Shown here piece by piece: positions 1 to 9,085 of a DNA stretch of 33,804 nt. The DNA is taken from the NCBI GenBank assembly GCA_012033355.1, contig JAAUQZ010000023.1, forward strand, positions 1 to 33,804. Direction: 5' to 3'. Each line of letters starts with the position of its first letter. The first letter of the stretch is position 1. The stretch comes from Leptolyngbyaceae cyanobacterium RM1_406_9 (GTDB lineage: Bacteria > Cyanobacteriota > Cyanobacteriia > Elainellales > Elainellaceae). The notes below the pieces were generated by a model. That model did not search any database. It saw only the letters and a list, made by a program, of their open reading frames with translations, and had not been told where the DNA came from. The position numbers and the translations under genes are program-made.

Positions 1-93
1 CGGCGTTTAGTCCGAGATTATGAGTTGCTGCCAGAAACATCGGAAACGTTTATTTACCTGGCTATGATCGATATGATAAGGCGATTGGCGTAA
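1..93 (+). pseudogene. 3' end of an IS5-type transposase (partial at window edge)
   Basis: The first frame reads RRLVRDYELLPETSETFIY and ends in IRRLA and a stop. This is the characteristic C-terminal tail of IS5-family DDE transposases common in cyanobacteria. Only 30 residues are visible, so it cannot be said whether the element is complete to the left. The DDE residues lie outside the window. No clear terminal inverted repeat could be identified in the 50 bases that follow. Confidence 0.75.
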
Positions 94-143
94 CATCTGA
101 CCCCCTACAACTTTTCAAACATCCTCTTAGACTAATGCCAACC

Positions 144-240
144 TATATAGCCATCCTAAATGGGTTGTGAGGGGCGCACCCCTCCGGGGTGCGCCCCTCA
201 CAACCGACTCGTCTTACAACTGATTTAGGACTGCTATAAT
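144..240. mobile_element. MITE-like hairpin element upstream of pipY
   Basis: A 43-base perfect palindrome at 163-205 has 20-base arms around a TCC loop. It is enclosed by imperfect terminal inverted repeats, TATAGCCATCCTAAAT at 146-161 and ATTTAGGACTGCTATA at 223-238, which match at 14 of 16 positions. The ends carry TA-rich flanks, as expected for IS630/Tc1-type insertion at TA. No coding capacity is visible, so it would need a transposase in trans. The hairpin could also act as a strong transcriptional block for anything reading in from the left. Confidence 0.75.
213..240 (+). promoter_or_regulatory. Candidate promoter for pipY formed at the MITE edge
   Basis: A perfect -10 box TATAAT (235-240) spans the right MITE terminus and its flank. 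A -35-like CTTACA (213-218, four of six matches to TTGACA) lies 16 bases upstream, inside the element. Transcription would start about 30 bases before the pipY ATG. This is inferred from sequence only. Confidence 0.45.
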
Positions 241-275
241 AAGAGTCTTTTACTGGCTTTACTGGCTCTGTAACA

Positions 276-941
276 ATGAGTGCGATCGCAGAACGCCTGT
301 CCCAAATTTGGCAAACGCTTCCCCCGTCTACTCGATTGATTGCTGTCACGAAACAGGTTTCAGTTGAGGCAATGCGAGAGGCTTACGCTGCTGGGGTGCG
401 AGATTTTGGCGAAAGTCGTATTCAGGAAGCCGCCCAAAAGCAAGCCCAGCTTCAGGATTTGGCTGACGTTACCTGGCACTTGATTGGGCACCTACAAACT
501 AACAAAGCAGCCAAAGCGCTGGAGCTATTTCAGTGGATTCATTCGCTCGACAGCCTCAAGCTTGCCGAGCGACTTGACCAGCTTGAGGCAAACCTACCCC
601 AAAAACCGAATCTTTGCCTTCAGGTAAAAATCTTGCCAGATGCAAACAAGTATGGCTGGACGATTTCTGAATTGCTGAATGACTTACCCCATCTTGACCA
701 ATATTCCCACTTGAATATCGTCGGCTTGATGGCGATTCCCCCCTATGGGTTAGACCCCGACCAAACGCTTTCTGTGTTTACTCAAACGCAGCAACTAGCC
801 GAAAAGATTCGCCAGCAAAATTGGCAAAGAATCCAAATGCAGGAGCTATCAATCGGTATGTCAGGAGATTACCCGCTAGCAATAGAGGCAGGGGCGACGA
901 TGATTCGCCTGGGACGGATTTTGTTTGGTGAACGGGCGTGA
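276..941 (+). CDS. pipY: YggS/PipY family PLP-binding homeostasis protein
   Basis: This is a 221-residue PLP-binding TIM-barrel protein (COG0325) that takes part in vitamin B6 and amino/keto acid homeostasis rather than catalysing a defined reaction. The PLP lysine is Lys26 in RLIAVTK, followed by the family motif GVRDFGESRIQEA. The C-terminal phosphate-binding signature is GMSGDYPLAIEAGATMIRLG. The length is normal for the family. The ATG has only a weak ribosome binding site. In many cyanobacteria this gene follows pipX, but here a MITE and a transposase tail occupy that place. It is followed at a distance by sepF and proC, which is the usual cyanobacterial order. Confidence 0.93.
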   Translation: MSAIAERLSQIWQTLPPSTRLIAVTKQVSVEAMREAYAAGVRDFGESRIQEAAQKQAQLQDLADVTWHLIGHLQTNKAAKALELFQWIHSLDSLKLAERLDQLEANLPQKPNLCLQVKILPDANKYGWTISELLNDLPHLDQYSHLNIVGLMAIPPYGLDPDQTLSVFTQTQQLAEKIRQQNWQRIQMQELSIGMSGDYPLAIEAGATMIRLGRILFGERA

Positions 942-1640
942 GGCGATCGCCCACTTTAAACCCACATCAAATTCAGTAGCGATCGCCGAAACCAAAGGCT
1001 ACTGGGAAACTTAGAAATAGGGACTGAGATTTTAGACTAACTTTTTTTAGACTAACTTTAGATTGCCAAAACGAATCGTTAGAGTCCGTTGTTGGAAGGT
1101 TCTTAGCAGGCTTCGTGCTGATAAACAAGTGCTGTCAAATCCGGTTAACTGTGTACTGCAATACCTAAACGCACGGTTATGCACCCTTTAACAAATCAGC
1201 AGTACTTATCAATCAGGAGATGGCTCTACAAATTATGTTTTTGCAGCTTGATCTTTGAATCGGCAATTATTCCAGTATGCGATCGCTCAATTATCAAACA
1301 AAGTTCTTTATATTTGGTAAGTTGCAGATAAATTAGCTAGAATTCTCTGGCGAATGAGTGTAGATTTAGGGCTGAATTTCAGTTTTTTCCAAACTCAATG
1401 CAATTGAGGTATTGAATTCAGGAAATTGATGTATACTAATGACTCAAATCTACTGAACAAAAAACAGGGTGATTGTGGTTTCATTACAGGGCAGATAACG
1501 TTGATTTTTCGTTAAGTCCTGCTTTGATGTCTGAGTCACGAGGCGATCTAGAAACTTGGATTCTTCCTATCCTCATTTGCCTCCTGGTCAAAGGCACTTC
1601 CCTTGAATAAACCCTTAGCAGTCGTTATGGAGCGCGGACA
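942..1640. other. Long intergenic region upstream of sepF
   Basis: About 700 bases hold no convincing gene or tRNA. The region has two HIP1-type sites near 950-985 and a direct repeat of TTAGACTAACTTT (about 1032-1059). A TATACT at 1432-1437 could be a -10 box for sepF, though no good -35 stands at the right distance. The length suggests sepF is transcribed separately from pipY and may have a long leader. Confidence 0.5.
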
Positions 1641-2228
1641 GTGAACAATATTTTCACAAAGTTACGAGATTTTGTGGGGCTAAATGACCCAGTTGACTAT
1701 GAATATGAGTATGACGAAATGGATGGCGAAGAGTATCAAAACCTTTACCAAGAAGAGAACGCTGCTCACCCAGTTCAAGAAGAAGAACCCCGCCGCCGTC
1801 GCTTGAGAGAGCGGGCTATGCTATCTACTGAACCTGGAGCGACCCCCACAATGAGCAACGTCATCGGAATGCCCGGTGCTGTAAATGGGATGTCTGAAGT
1901 GGTAGTAATGGAGCCGCGCACCTTTGAGGAGATGCCCCAGGCGATTCGGGCCCTGCGTGAGCGCAAGTCCGTTGTTCTTAATCTGACAATTATGGACCCC
2001 GATCAGGCGCAGCGTGCTGTGGATTTTGTAGCAGGCGGCACCTACGCGATTGACGGACATCAAGAAAGAATTGGCGAAAGCATCTTCTTGTTTACTCCTA
2101 ACTGCGTTCAGGTCAGCACCCAGCTAGGTGTACCTAACGACATTCCGATTCATCAGCCTCAGCCCAGAACGGCCCGCCCAACTGCCCCTGCACCTGCTTG
2201 GACTGGCGACCAGGCTCGAATGGCTTAG
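1641..2228 (+). CDS. sepF: Cell division protein SepF (Cdv2)
   Basis: SepF is a membrane-associated FtsZ-binding protein that aligns FtsZ filaments at the division septum. In this 195-residue protein the N-terminal amphipathic segment ([19 protein letters not shown]) is the expected membrane anchor. An acidic linker with an RRRRLRER patch follows. The conserved SepF core covers about residues 85-165 and includes [20 protein letters not shown], then [21 protein letters not shown] and SIFLFTP. The start is GTG, supported by GGAG eight bases upstream. The C-terminal Pro/Ala-rich tail is typical of cyanobacterial versions. proC follows at short distance. Confidence 0.95.
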   Translation: MNNIFTKLRDFVGLNDPVDYEYEYDEMDGEEYQNLYQEENAAHPVQEEEPRRRRLRERAMLSTEPGATPTMSNVIGMPGAVNGMSEVVVMEPRTFEEMPQAIRALRERKSVVLNLTIMDPDQAQRAVDFVAGGTYAIDGHQERIGESIFLFTPNCVQVSTQLGVPNDIPIHQPQPRTARPTAPAPAWTGDQARMA

Positions 2229-2438
2229 CTTCAAAGGATGCGGTTGAAGGTTAAAAATCCATCCGTTGGAGGCAAGCGGTGGTTGATCTAGCGGCGGGTT
2301 GGTGAACTAAAGTTGAGTCGATTGCCAGGTCGTGACCTGCAATCGCCCCTCAAAAATTTCACCAGCCCAAATTATCGTTTTCCCCAAAATCGATTTTTCT
2401 TAGAGATTTGTTATAGCTATCAGGAGAAAGTCGTCCAG

Positions 2439-3239
2439 GTGTCTGTAAAGCTCGGCATTATTGGCGGCGGCGTAATGGGAGAAGCTTTGCTCTCTCGCCT
2501 GATTCAGCAGCAAGTTTATACGCCCGATCAAATTCTGGTGAGCGATCCTCAGCGATCGCGTCAAGATTTTTTATCCAAAGAATATGGAGTGGGTATTACG
2601 GCAGACAATCAGGCGGTTGTGTCCGATGCACAAGCGTTGCTATTAGCCATCAAACCCCAACTCTTCAAAGCGGTAACGGCTACTCTACACCCTCTTCAGA
2701 AAGGGCAGGTCGTTATCTCAATTCTGGCAGGCACCCCTTTGAGCCAGCTAGAATCAGCGTTTCCGGGGCAGCCTGTGATTCGCGCTATGCCCAATACTCC
2801 AGCACGGGTAGGAGCAGGCATGACAGCGATCGCCCCCGGACAGCACACTCAATCTGCCCACCTGGAGCTAGCACAGCAAATTTTTCGGGCGGTGGGCGAA
2901 GTCGTAGAAGTGTCAGAAAGCCAGATGGATGCAGTTACCGGACTGTCCGGTTCCGGTCCAGGCTACGTGGCCGTGATGATCGAGGCGCTGACGGATGGCG
3001 GTGTAGCAGCAGGGTTGCCGAGGGCGATCGCCGCCCAGCTCGCGGTGCAAACCGTGCGCGGCACCGCAGAACTATTGCAAACGACAGGGATGCACCCAGC
3101 AGAACTCAAAGATGGAGTCACCAGTCCAGGTGGCACAACCATTGCCGGAATCGCTCACCTGGAAAGGTCAGGCTTTCGCTCAGCCTTGATTGAAGCAGTG
3201 ATAGCAGCTTATCGGCGATCGCAAGCTCTTGGAGGATGA
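2439..3239 (+). CDS. proC: Pyrroline-5-carboxylate reductase
   Basis: ProC catalyses the last step of proline synthesis, NAD(P)H-dependent reduction of 1-pyrroline-5-carboxylate. The N-terminal Rossmann motif is GIIGGGVMGEALL. The C-terminal ProC signature runs through ELKDGVTSPGGTTIAGIAHL. The open frame extends back to 2313, but the extra 42 residues lack family character. The GTG chosen here has CAGGAGA about 12 bases upstream and gives 266 residues, the usual length. The HPAELKD and SGSGPGYV segments are intact. It lies at the end of the pipY-sepF-proC group and converges on guaA across the DnaA-box cluster. Confidence 0.93.
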   Translation: MSVKLGIIGGGVMGEALLSRLIQQQVYTPDQILVSDPQRSRQDFLSKEYGVGITADNQAVVSDAQALLLAIKPQLFKAVTATLHPLQKGQVVISILAGTPLSQLESAFPGQPVIRAMPNTPARVGAGMTAIAPGQHTQSAHLELAQQIFRAVGEVVEVSESQMDAVTGLSGSGPGYVAVMIEALTDGGVAAGLPRAIAAQLAVQTVRGTAELLQTTGMHPAELKDGVTSPGGTTIAGIAHLERSGFRSALIEAVIAAYRRSQALGG

Positions 3240-3261
3240 ACACAGATGGACATTCTTCACT

Positions 3262-3329
3262 GTTTCCAAACATCTAAAGTTTTCCACAGGCTGATCCAGT
3301 TTTCCACAGCTTTTTGTAGGTTTTCCACA
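3262..3329 (+). other. Cluster of DnaA-box-like motifs (TTTTCCACA x3)
   Basis: Three perfect copies of TTTTCCACA start at 3280, 3300 and 3321, all in the same orientation and 20-21 bases apart, about two helical turns. A weaker GTTTCCAAA lies at 3262. TTTTCCACA is the form of DnaA box reported for cyanobacteria such as Synechococcus elongatus. The gap between the convergent proC and guaA needs no promoter, so a regulatory function for either gene is unlikely. The cluster may be part of a replication origin or a DnaA-titrating site. No dnaA or dnaN is visible in the window. Confidence 0.6.
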
Positions 3330-3378
3330 AAAAACTTTGAAAAACTGTGATCACCTACACATCTCAGGGTAGAGGACA

Positions 3379-4986
3379 CTATTCCCATTCGATTGTGCCA
3401 GGAGGCTTGGACGTGATGTCGTACACCACGCGATTAACACCCCTAACTTCATTTACAATCCGGGTAGAAATCGTCTCCAGCAGATCGTAAGGAACCCTTG
3501 ACCAGTCTGCGGTCATGCCGTCTTCGCTAGAAACAAAGCGCAGCACAATAGGGTAAGCATAAGTGCGCTGGTCGCCCATGACACCGACACTGCGGATGGG
3601 AAGTAGAACCGCAAACGCCTGCCAAAAATCGTGGTACATATCCTGACGGTTGATTTCTTGCCGCACAATATAGTCCGCATCCCGTAAGATGTCTAGCTTT
3701 TCATCGGTGACTTCACCCAAAATCCGAATGGCTAGCCCTGGGCCAGGAAACGGATGCCGCCGGACAATTTCTTCCGGTAAACCGATCGATCGCCCTAGCT
3801 TACGAACTTCGTCCTTGAACAGCTTCCGCAGGGGTTCTACCAGCTTAAATCGCAAATCTTTGGGGAGTCCGCCAACGTTGTGATGACTCTTAATTTTAAC
3901 GGCAACCCGTTCTCCAGTTTGGGGATCGATGTTGGTGTCGGCTGACTCAATCACGTCTGGGTAAAGCGTTCCTTGAGCCAAGTAGTCAAATGGGCCAAGC
4001 CGTTTTGACTCTTCTTCAAATACTTGAATAAATTCGTGCCCGATCCGCTTTCGCTTTTCTTCGGGATCAGTAATTTCTTCAATTTTTTTGAGGAAACGTT
4101 CACGCGCGTTGACGTACTCGACCGGAATGTGAAACTGCTCCTGGAATAGCTTTACCAACCGCTCTGGCTCATACTTTCGCATGAAGCCCTGATCGATGAA
4201 GACGCAGCTTAGCTGGTCGCCGATCGCCCTGTGCAGCAAAAAGGCCAGGGTTGAGGAGTCTACGCCACCCGACAGCGCCAGCAGCACTCGCTTGTCACCT
4301 ACTCTGGCGCGAATTTCGCGAATGGACTCTTCAACAAAGGCATCGGTTGTCCAGGTGGGTTCACAGTTACAGGCATGGTAGACAAAATTGCGAATTAGGG
4401 CTAGCCCACCTATCGAATGCACGACTTCAGGATGAAACTGAACGCCATACAGCTTACGCTCGTGGTTGGCGATCGCGGCACAGGGCGTGTTCTGCGTATG
4501 AGCCAATAGCTCAAACCCATCGGGCAAGCGAGTCACCGAATCGCCATGACTCATCCACATCGTGGTGCCGTCTTCCACATTGGTCAACAAATCGGTTGGA
4601 TCGTCAATATGCAGTGAGGCTTTGCCATATTCGCCCCGCTCAGCCCGCTCTACGTCACCGCCAAGCTGCTGCACCATCAGCTGCATTCCATAGCACACGC
4701 CCAGAATGGGAATGCCCATATCCCAAATAGCGCGATCGCAGTGTGGCGCACCTGCGTCATAGACGGAGTTTGGCCCACCCGAAAGAATGATGCCTCTGGG
4801 GTTAAGCTGCTGGAGTTGCTCAGGCGTAGTGCGGTAGGACAGCACTTCTGAGTAGACTTGCGTTTCGCGAATGCGTCGAGCAATCAGTTCAGAATATTGA
4901 GAGCCAAAATCCAGAATTACAATCATCTGGCGATCGAGCCGTTCTACGGATGGCGTATACGGCGGTTGTTCAGTTTGTAGAGTCAC
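3379..4986 (-). CDS. guaA: GMP synthase (glutamine-hydrolysing)
   Basis: GuaA aminates XMP to GMP using glutamine and ATP. This 535-residue protein has the class I glutamine amidotransferase domain first, with nucleophile Cys98 in GVCYGMQ and His185/Glu187 in QFHPEV. The ATP pyrophosphatase domain follows with the P-loop SGGVDSS (239-245). The dimerisation domain ends in the canonical GTIEWE. The start is GTG. It lies downstream of cbiD on the same strand with a 127-base gap, so the two may be co-transcribed. Confidence 0.97.
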   Translation of the reverse strand: MTLQTEQPPYTPSVERLDRQMIVILDFGSQYSELIARRIRETQVYSEVLSYRTTPEQLQQLNPRGIILSGGPNSVYDAGAPHCDRAIWDMGIPILGVCYGMQLMVQQLGGDVERAERGEYGKASLHIDDPTDLLTNVEDGTTMWMSHGDSVTRLPDGFELLAHTQNTPCAAIANHERKLYGVQFHPEVVHSIGGLALIRNFVYHACNCEPTWTTDAFVEESIREIRARVGDKRVLLALSGGVDSSTLAFLLHRAIGDQLSCVFIDQGFMRKYEPERLVKLFQEQFHIPVEYVNARERFLKKIEEITDPEEKRKRIGHEFIQVFEEESKRLGPFDYLAQGTLYPDVIESADTNIDPQTGERVAVKIKSHHNVGGLPKDLRFKLVEPLRKLFKDEVRKLGRSIGLPEEIVRRHPFPGPGLAIRILGEVTDEKLDILRDADYIVRQEINRQDMYHDFWQAFAVLLPIRSVGVMGDQRTYAYPIVLRFVSSEDGMTADWSRVPYDLLETISTRIVNEVRGVNRVVYDITSKPPGTIEWE

Positions 4987-5113
4987 CGATGAGTCCTGAT
5001 GAAATGTCAGTAAGGGGCAAAGATAACAAAAAACTTACGAGAAATTACTGAAACAGCTTTTGAAACGCAGGGAACTTGGAAACTTATGTAGGAAATTCAA
5101 TATTTTGATTAGC

Positions 5114-6262
5114 TTAACAAACCTGAGTAAGGAATGTGGAACCAATTTTACTTTGAATGATGATTTGGCGATCGCGATCAAACAAAACTGAGCCAACTTG
5201 AACCTGGCGCTCGCTATGAATTTGAATATAGTGGTGCGACCGCTGGTCAATTTGCTGGGCGATCGCGCCATAAACCTGCTCAACCCACTGGCTTCCAGTA
5301 GTTGAGTCGAGGTGGCGGAGGTGCTGAAGCGCTGCTTCTGCCGTTGGGCTGCTAAAAATAAGCTGCACATCTGCCATTGGCAATCCCTGATTGGCCGCAT
5401 GAGCCGCAAAAATTTCCTGTCGCCCATCTGCAACCTGGTGATGAGTGTGGAAAATGCCGCCCGCCAGCTTCATTAGCTTGCCATGATAGCCAAACAGCAA
5501 AACGTTTTGAATGCCTTGTAGTCCAGCTTCAACCAGCATTGGACCGAGCCAGTTTGCCGTTTTGAGCAGACGATCGCCTTTTACCCCCATCTGCTTCGCC
5601 AAATCCAGCCCATTCTCGCCCACGCAAAATGCCAGACAATCATATTTCGCCTTTTGCCGCAGCGTTTCTCGATAAGCGTCAAGCTGCTCCGGGGCGCTGA
5701 GCGGTTGAGAAATGCCTGAAGTTCCCAGTAGAGAGAGTCCTTCAACCACGCCAAAAGCAGCATTAGACGTGCGTTCAGCTAACGCCCGACCTTCCGGCAG
5801 AATGATCGTCACCCGAATTTTTTCTCCTGGCTTCAGTGCTTGACTAAGATTTTCGTGCAGCAGCCGACGGGCATAAGCGTAAATTGCAGGCTTATCGTTT
5901 TGATTGACCTGCCGCCCAATTCCTTCGCCGCCCTCTAGAGCAATCGCCTCCGCCTGATCGGGCACCGACTCCACCAGCACCCAAATGGGAGTATCGCGAG
6001 TCAAATCAAGGTTATCTCCCGGATCGCTACGAGTAATCGCCAGTGCAGCATCGGCACGAAGTTTAGCGTTCTGCTCAATCGGAATTTCAACTACTTTGGA
6101 TGGCTCCACCAAATTTACCAACACCGACAGAATCGAGGAGTTCTGATGAATCCGTCGAAGGGCGGCGATCGCCGCAGCACAAGCAAACACAGGTAATGTA
6201 TAGCCTGGACGAGCTTTAGTAACAATTGGGTCACGGGTCATAGGAGCAATGGTTAACTTCAT
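5114..6262 (-). CDS. cbiD: Cobalt-precorrin-5B C1-methyltransferase
   Basis: CbiD methylates C1 of the corrin ring using S-adenosylmethionine in the anaerobic (early cobalt insertion) branch of cobalamin synthesis. The 382-residue protein carries the cyanobacterial CbiD start [17 protein letters not shown], the GEGIGR segment and [19 protein letters not shown], which is well conserved in the family. The ATG is preceded by AGGAGA at good spacing. Its start codon is only 38 bases from the annotated start of divergent moaA. No cobalamin riboswitch fits in that gap. No other cobalamin gene is in the window. Confidence 0.93.
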   Translation of the reverse strand: MKLTIAPMTRDPIVTKARPGYTLPVFACAAAIAALRRIHQNSSILSVLVNLVEPSKVVEIPIEQNAKLRADAALAITRSDPGDNLDLTRDTPIWVLVESVPDQAEAIALEGGEGIGRQVNQNDKPAIYAYARRLLHENLSQALKPGEKIRVTIILPEGRALAERTSNAAFGVVEGLSLLGTSGISQPLSAPEQLDAYRETLRQKAKYDCLAFCVGENGLDLAKQMGVKGDRLLKTANWLGPMLVEAGLQGIQNVLLFGYHGKLMKLAGGIFHTHHQVADGRQEIFAAHAANQGLPMADVQLIFSSPTAEAALQHLRHLDSTTGSQWVEQVYGAIAQQIDQRSHHYIQIHSERQVQVGSVLFDRDRQIIIQSKIGSTFLTQVC

Positions 6263-6300
6263 CTAACTTTCTCCTACCACACATCTCAGCCCAGCCTCAT

Positions 6301-7356
6301 GTGCAACCTCAATGCTTTAGGTACGATGAAGGAGTGCAGTTAAACCAGAGATGGGTTGGGGTGAGAAGCTTGAACCAGGTCGATTATCTTCGCATCAGCT
6401 TGATTGACCGCTGCAACTTTCAGTGCCAGTACTGTATGCCCGAAGGCTCAGAACTGGAATACGTGAGACGGCAAGATCTTCTCACCCAGGATGAGTTGCT
6501 GACACTGCTGCGAGAGGTATTCATTCCCAACGGATTTACCCGCTTTCGGCTGACGGGGGGCGAACCGTTACTGCGTCCGGGTGTAGTGGAATTGGTGAAG
6601 GCGATCGCCACCCTCCCCCAAACCCAGGATCTTTCCATGACCACCAACGCCTTTTTGCTAGCAGATCTGGCTCAAGATCTGTACAGTGCTGGGCTGCGCC
6701 GCATTAACATCAGCCTGGACTCGTTAGAACCAGAAACCTTTGACCGCATCGTTGGAAATCGAGGGCGATCGCGCTGGCACCAGGTGTGGCAAGGCATCCA
6801 GGCTGCTCACCAGGTCGGGTTTGACCCGCTAAAACTGAATGTGGTAGTAATTCCAGGAGTAAATGACCATGAAGTGCCAAATCTTGCTGCCCTGAGCATT
6901 AAGCGCGAATGGCACGTCCGATTTATCGAATTCATGCCAATTGGCAATGCCGGATTATTTCAGGATAAGGGCTGGGTCGCCTCAGAAACACTACGGCAGC
7001 AGATTCGCGAGCGTTGGGGCTTGGTTGAGGCAACCGTGCGTGGCAATGGTCCCGCCGATGTCTTCAAAATTCCTGGGGCAAAAGGAACCCTGGGCTTTAT
7101 TAGCCAGATGTCAGAATGCTTTTGCGATCGCTGTAACCGCATGAGACTCTCAGCGGACGGTTGGCTACGCCCTTGCCTGCTAAATGAAATCGGACAGCTT
7201 GACCTGAAAACGGCCCTGCGTTCAGGCGTACCGCTCCCTGAAATTCGGGCGCAGGTGCAGCAATTGCTGGCTGCTAAACCTGAAATCAACTACAAACAGC
7301 GGGACTCCGGTACTGTGGGAGGCTATGCCCGTACAATGTCTCAAATTGGTGGCTAA
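6301..7356 (+). CDS. moaA: GTP 3',8-cyclase (molybdenum cofactor synthesis)
   Basis: MoaA is a radical SAM enzyme for the first step of molybdopterin synthesis, GTP to 3',8-cyclo-GTP. In the 351-residue reading the SAM cluster cysteines are C38, C42 and C45 in [10 protein letters not shown]. The second cluster is C275, C278 and C292 in [18 protein letters not shown]. The C-terminal double glycine (SQIGG) is present. The GTG at 6301 is the longest option. GTG codons at 6334 and 6361 are alternatives, and the one at 6361 is closest to where family members usually begin ([15 protein letters not shown]). No other moa genes are adjacent. Confidence 0.94.
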   Translation: MQPQCFRYDEGVQLNQRWVGVRSLNQVDYLRISLIDRCNFQCQYCMPEGSELEYVRRQDLLTQDELLTLLREVFIPNGFTRFRLTGGEPLLRPGVVELVKAIATLPQTQDLSMTTNAFLLADLAQDLYSAGLRRINISLDSLEPETFDRIVGNRGRSRWHQVWQGIQAAHQVGFDPLKLNVVVIPGVNDHEVPNLAALSIKREWHVRFIEFMPIGNAGLFQDKGWVASETLRQQIRERWGLVEATVRGNGPADVFKIPGAKGTLGFISQMSECFCDRCNRMRLSADGWLRPCLLNEIGQLDLKTALRSGVPLPEIRAQVQQLLAAKPEINYKQRDSGTVGGYARTMSQIGG

Positions 7357-7654
7357 AGCCATTGGATAGCAGGCAACTAGTTGCTAGTAATTGGGCAAGG
7401 ATTCGCCCATCACCTCTAAAAATTGACACAAAAATGGAGCATGACGCATCACGCCCCATCTCTCAATGTCCAATCGCAAATACTGGAAATGTTAATGCTT
7501 AGCACGACACTTCCAAAAAATAACGTTGCTCGATCCGGGAATGAACTTTAATTAAGAATGCCGCGCAGCACTCTCGCTAAAATTCACACTTCAAATCAGC
7601 GAACCTCGAAAAGATGTCGCAGATTAACTGATTCACAACCCTGAGCAACCAGAA
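7357..7654. other. Intergenic region between convergent moaA and rpsD
   Basis: About 300 bases between convergent genes. A short palindrome GCAACTAGTTGC lies at 7373-7384. No strong GC-rich terminator hairpin with a T run and no coding signal were seen. Confidence 0.4.
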
Positions 7655-8263
7655 CTAGGCCTGTCTGGAATAGTACTCAACCACAAGCAGTTCGTTAATT
7701 TGTAGAGCGACCCATTCTCGCTCAACAACGCTGTTGACTTTGCCGACAAATTTGTTTTTGTCGAACTCTAGATGGCTGGGAAGGTGAGCCAAACCCGGAA
7801 ACTGGAGGTTTTGTTCTACCAGCTTACGAGAGCGATCGCGGTCTCTCACGCCAATCACATCTCCAGGTCTGCACTGGTAGCTGGCAATGTCCACAACCCC
7901 TCCATTCACCGTTACGTGCCCATGATTCACCAATTGCCGCGCACCGGGAATGGTCGGGGCCATGCCCATCCGAAAAACAGTGTTGTCTAAACGCATTTCG
8001 AGCAGTTGCAGTAACGTCTGCCCTGTAGAACCAGATGCTCGTCTTGCCTTTCGCACATAACGGAGCAACTGTCGCTCAGTCAAACCGTAGTTAAACCTTA
8101 GCTTTTGCTTTTCCTCTAGACGAACTGCATACTCAGAACGCTTCTTCCGCGCTTGACCGTGCTGCCCTGGTGGATACGCCCGCCTCGGACTTTTGCGTGA
8201 CAAGCCTGGCAACTCGCCCAGACGGCGTACAACTCTGAGGCGCGGACCTCGATATCGCGACAT
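7655..8263 (-). CDS. rpsD: 30S ribosomal protein S4
   Basis: S4 is a primary 16S rRNA-binding protein that nucleates assembly of the 30S body. The 202-residue sequence begins [20 protein letters not shown], as in cyanobacterial and plastid S4. It carries the S4 RNA-binding fold ([20 protein letters not shown] and [20 protein letters not shown]). It ends in the conserved [14 protein letters not shown]. As usual in cyanobacteria it stands alone rather than in the large ribosomal operon. It has its own recognisable promoter and a purine-rich ribosome binding site (GAGGGAGAG). Confidence 0.98.
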   Translation of the reverse strand: MSRYRGPRLRVVRRLGELPGLSRKSPRRAYPPGQHGQARKKRSEYAVRLEEKQKLRFNYGLTERQLLRYVRKARRASGSTGQTLLQLLEMRLDNTVFRMGMAPTIPGARQLVNHGHVTVNGGVVDIASYQCRPGDVIGVRDRDRSRKLVEQNLQFPGLAHLPSHLEFDKNKFVGKVNSVVEREWVALQINELLVVEYYSRQA

Positions 8264-8305
8264 TTAGCTCTCCCTCTATAACCTTTAAAGCTTCCCAAAA
8301 CTCTT

Positions 8306-8334
8306 ATTATACCCCAAAGGTTCTGACACACCAA
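8306..8334 (-). promoter_or_regulatory. Predicted rpsD promoter
   Basis: On the minus strand a perfect -10 TATAAT (complement of 8306-8311) is preceded by TTGGTG (complement of 8329-8334) with a 17-base spacer. Transcription would begin about 35 bases before the rpsD start, which matches a short leader with a good ribosome binding site. Confidence 0.65.
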
Positions 8335-8528
8335 ACTACAAATTCTGACGACGTTTGCTATCGCCTGATTTTTGGTAGAAAAACTGACAGGAGTAGAGAT
8401 AATAGAATTCCATGTGATATGATAATTTATTGAGAGTGATTCCTGCCAGCATCTCGTAAAGCCGCATACAGAGGTGCAGCATTGTAGCCAGGAAGTTTTT
8501 CTGAAGATATTTGTAAAACTCAATCATC

Positions 8529-8765
8529 ATGACTGAAAGTGTTATGGAGCAACAAGTTGCTCACCCAATGGTGAAGCTTCAGCGTCAAGTGCGATCGCTC
8601 GTAGACTCAAAACTGCTGAAGCCAACAGACAGCATCTGGAAAATTGCTCTTCTGTATGGCGACAACTGGTCGTACTGGAAGAAAGAACTGGAAGATTTTG
8701 AGTTTTCCATGCAAGATCCGGTTAGTGACCTTCTAGAGGTTGAAACCTGGGAAGAAGACAACTGA
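8529..8765 (+). CDS. DUF4327 family small protein
   Basis: This 78-residue protein matches what is known of the cyanobacterial DUF4327 family. It has a short N-terminal helix (LQRQVRSLVDSKLLKPTDSIWKI), an aromatic central segment (WSYWKKELEDFEF) and a C-terminal acidic motif (DPVSDLLEVETWEED). The family function is unknown. It lacks transmembrane segments and is probably cytosolic. An internal ATG at 8544 is an alternative start. It converges on the PP2C gene across a long inverted repeat. Confidence 0.72.
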   Translation: MTESVMEQQVAHPMVKLQRQVRSLVDSKLLKPTDSIWKIALLYGDNWSYWKKELEDFEFSMQDPVSDLLEVETWEEDN

Positions 8766-8852
8766 AGGATCATAAATTAGTTAACCTGCGATGTTTTTGG
8801 AAGTCGCCGCGCGCACTTCAAAAACATCAGGTTTAATTTGCTTCATGATCCT
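8766..8852. repeat. Long imperfect inverted repeat, probable bidirectional terminator
   Basis: Two arms of nearly 40 bases begin AGGATCAT and end ATGATCCT, with inner stems ATGTTTTTGGAAGT and ACTTCAAAAACAT around a GC-rich loop. A few bulges interrupt the pairing. It starts one base after the DUF4327 stop codon and lies between convergent genes, so termination in both directions is plausible. A degenerate MITE is the alternative. Confidence 0.6.
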
Positions 8853-9085
8853 AAAGCAGTCCGAAGCGACAACATGACTATGGGGGTGGGTTCAGCAAAA
8901 ATGCCTGCTAGCTAAATACCTGTTGGCTATGAGCGTCTTTCCCTAAAAGGGTATTTGAAAGGCAACAAATTCTTCTACAGGAGCATAGTATTCGGCGGTA
9001 GACCCCGAAATAAACCGAGAATTCTTGTCCGAACCTACGCCCTACAGATTCTGAGGTTTACAGATTAGGCATCACCAAATATTCT
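8853..9085. other. Intergenic region, no feature seen
   Basis: There is no open frame of interest and no clear RNA structure between the inverted repeat and the end of the PP2C gene. Confidence 0.4.

Noticed and set aside
942-1640. tRNA or small gene in the long gap before sepF
   Set aside because: No cloverleaf with a T-loop GTTCRANNC motif and no frame with a start and ribosome site of useful length were found.
4251-4730. 159-codon plus-strand open frame opposite guaA
   Set aside because: It lies wholly within the well-supported guaA gene on the other strand, and its composition is unlike a protein family.
6263-6300. Cobalamin riboswitch upstream of cbiD or molybdenum-cofactor riboswitch upstream of moaA
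   Set aside because: The intergenic space is far too short and no B12-box-like sequence is present.
8529-8765. Relocated pipX
   Set aside because: The small protein was considered because pipX is missing upstream of pipY. Its WSYWKKELEDF and ETWEED pattern fits DUF4327 and not the PipX Tudor-like fold.
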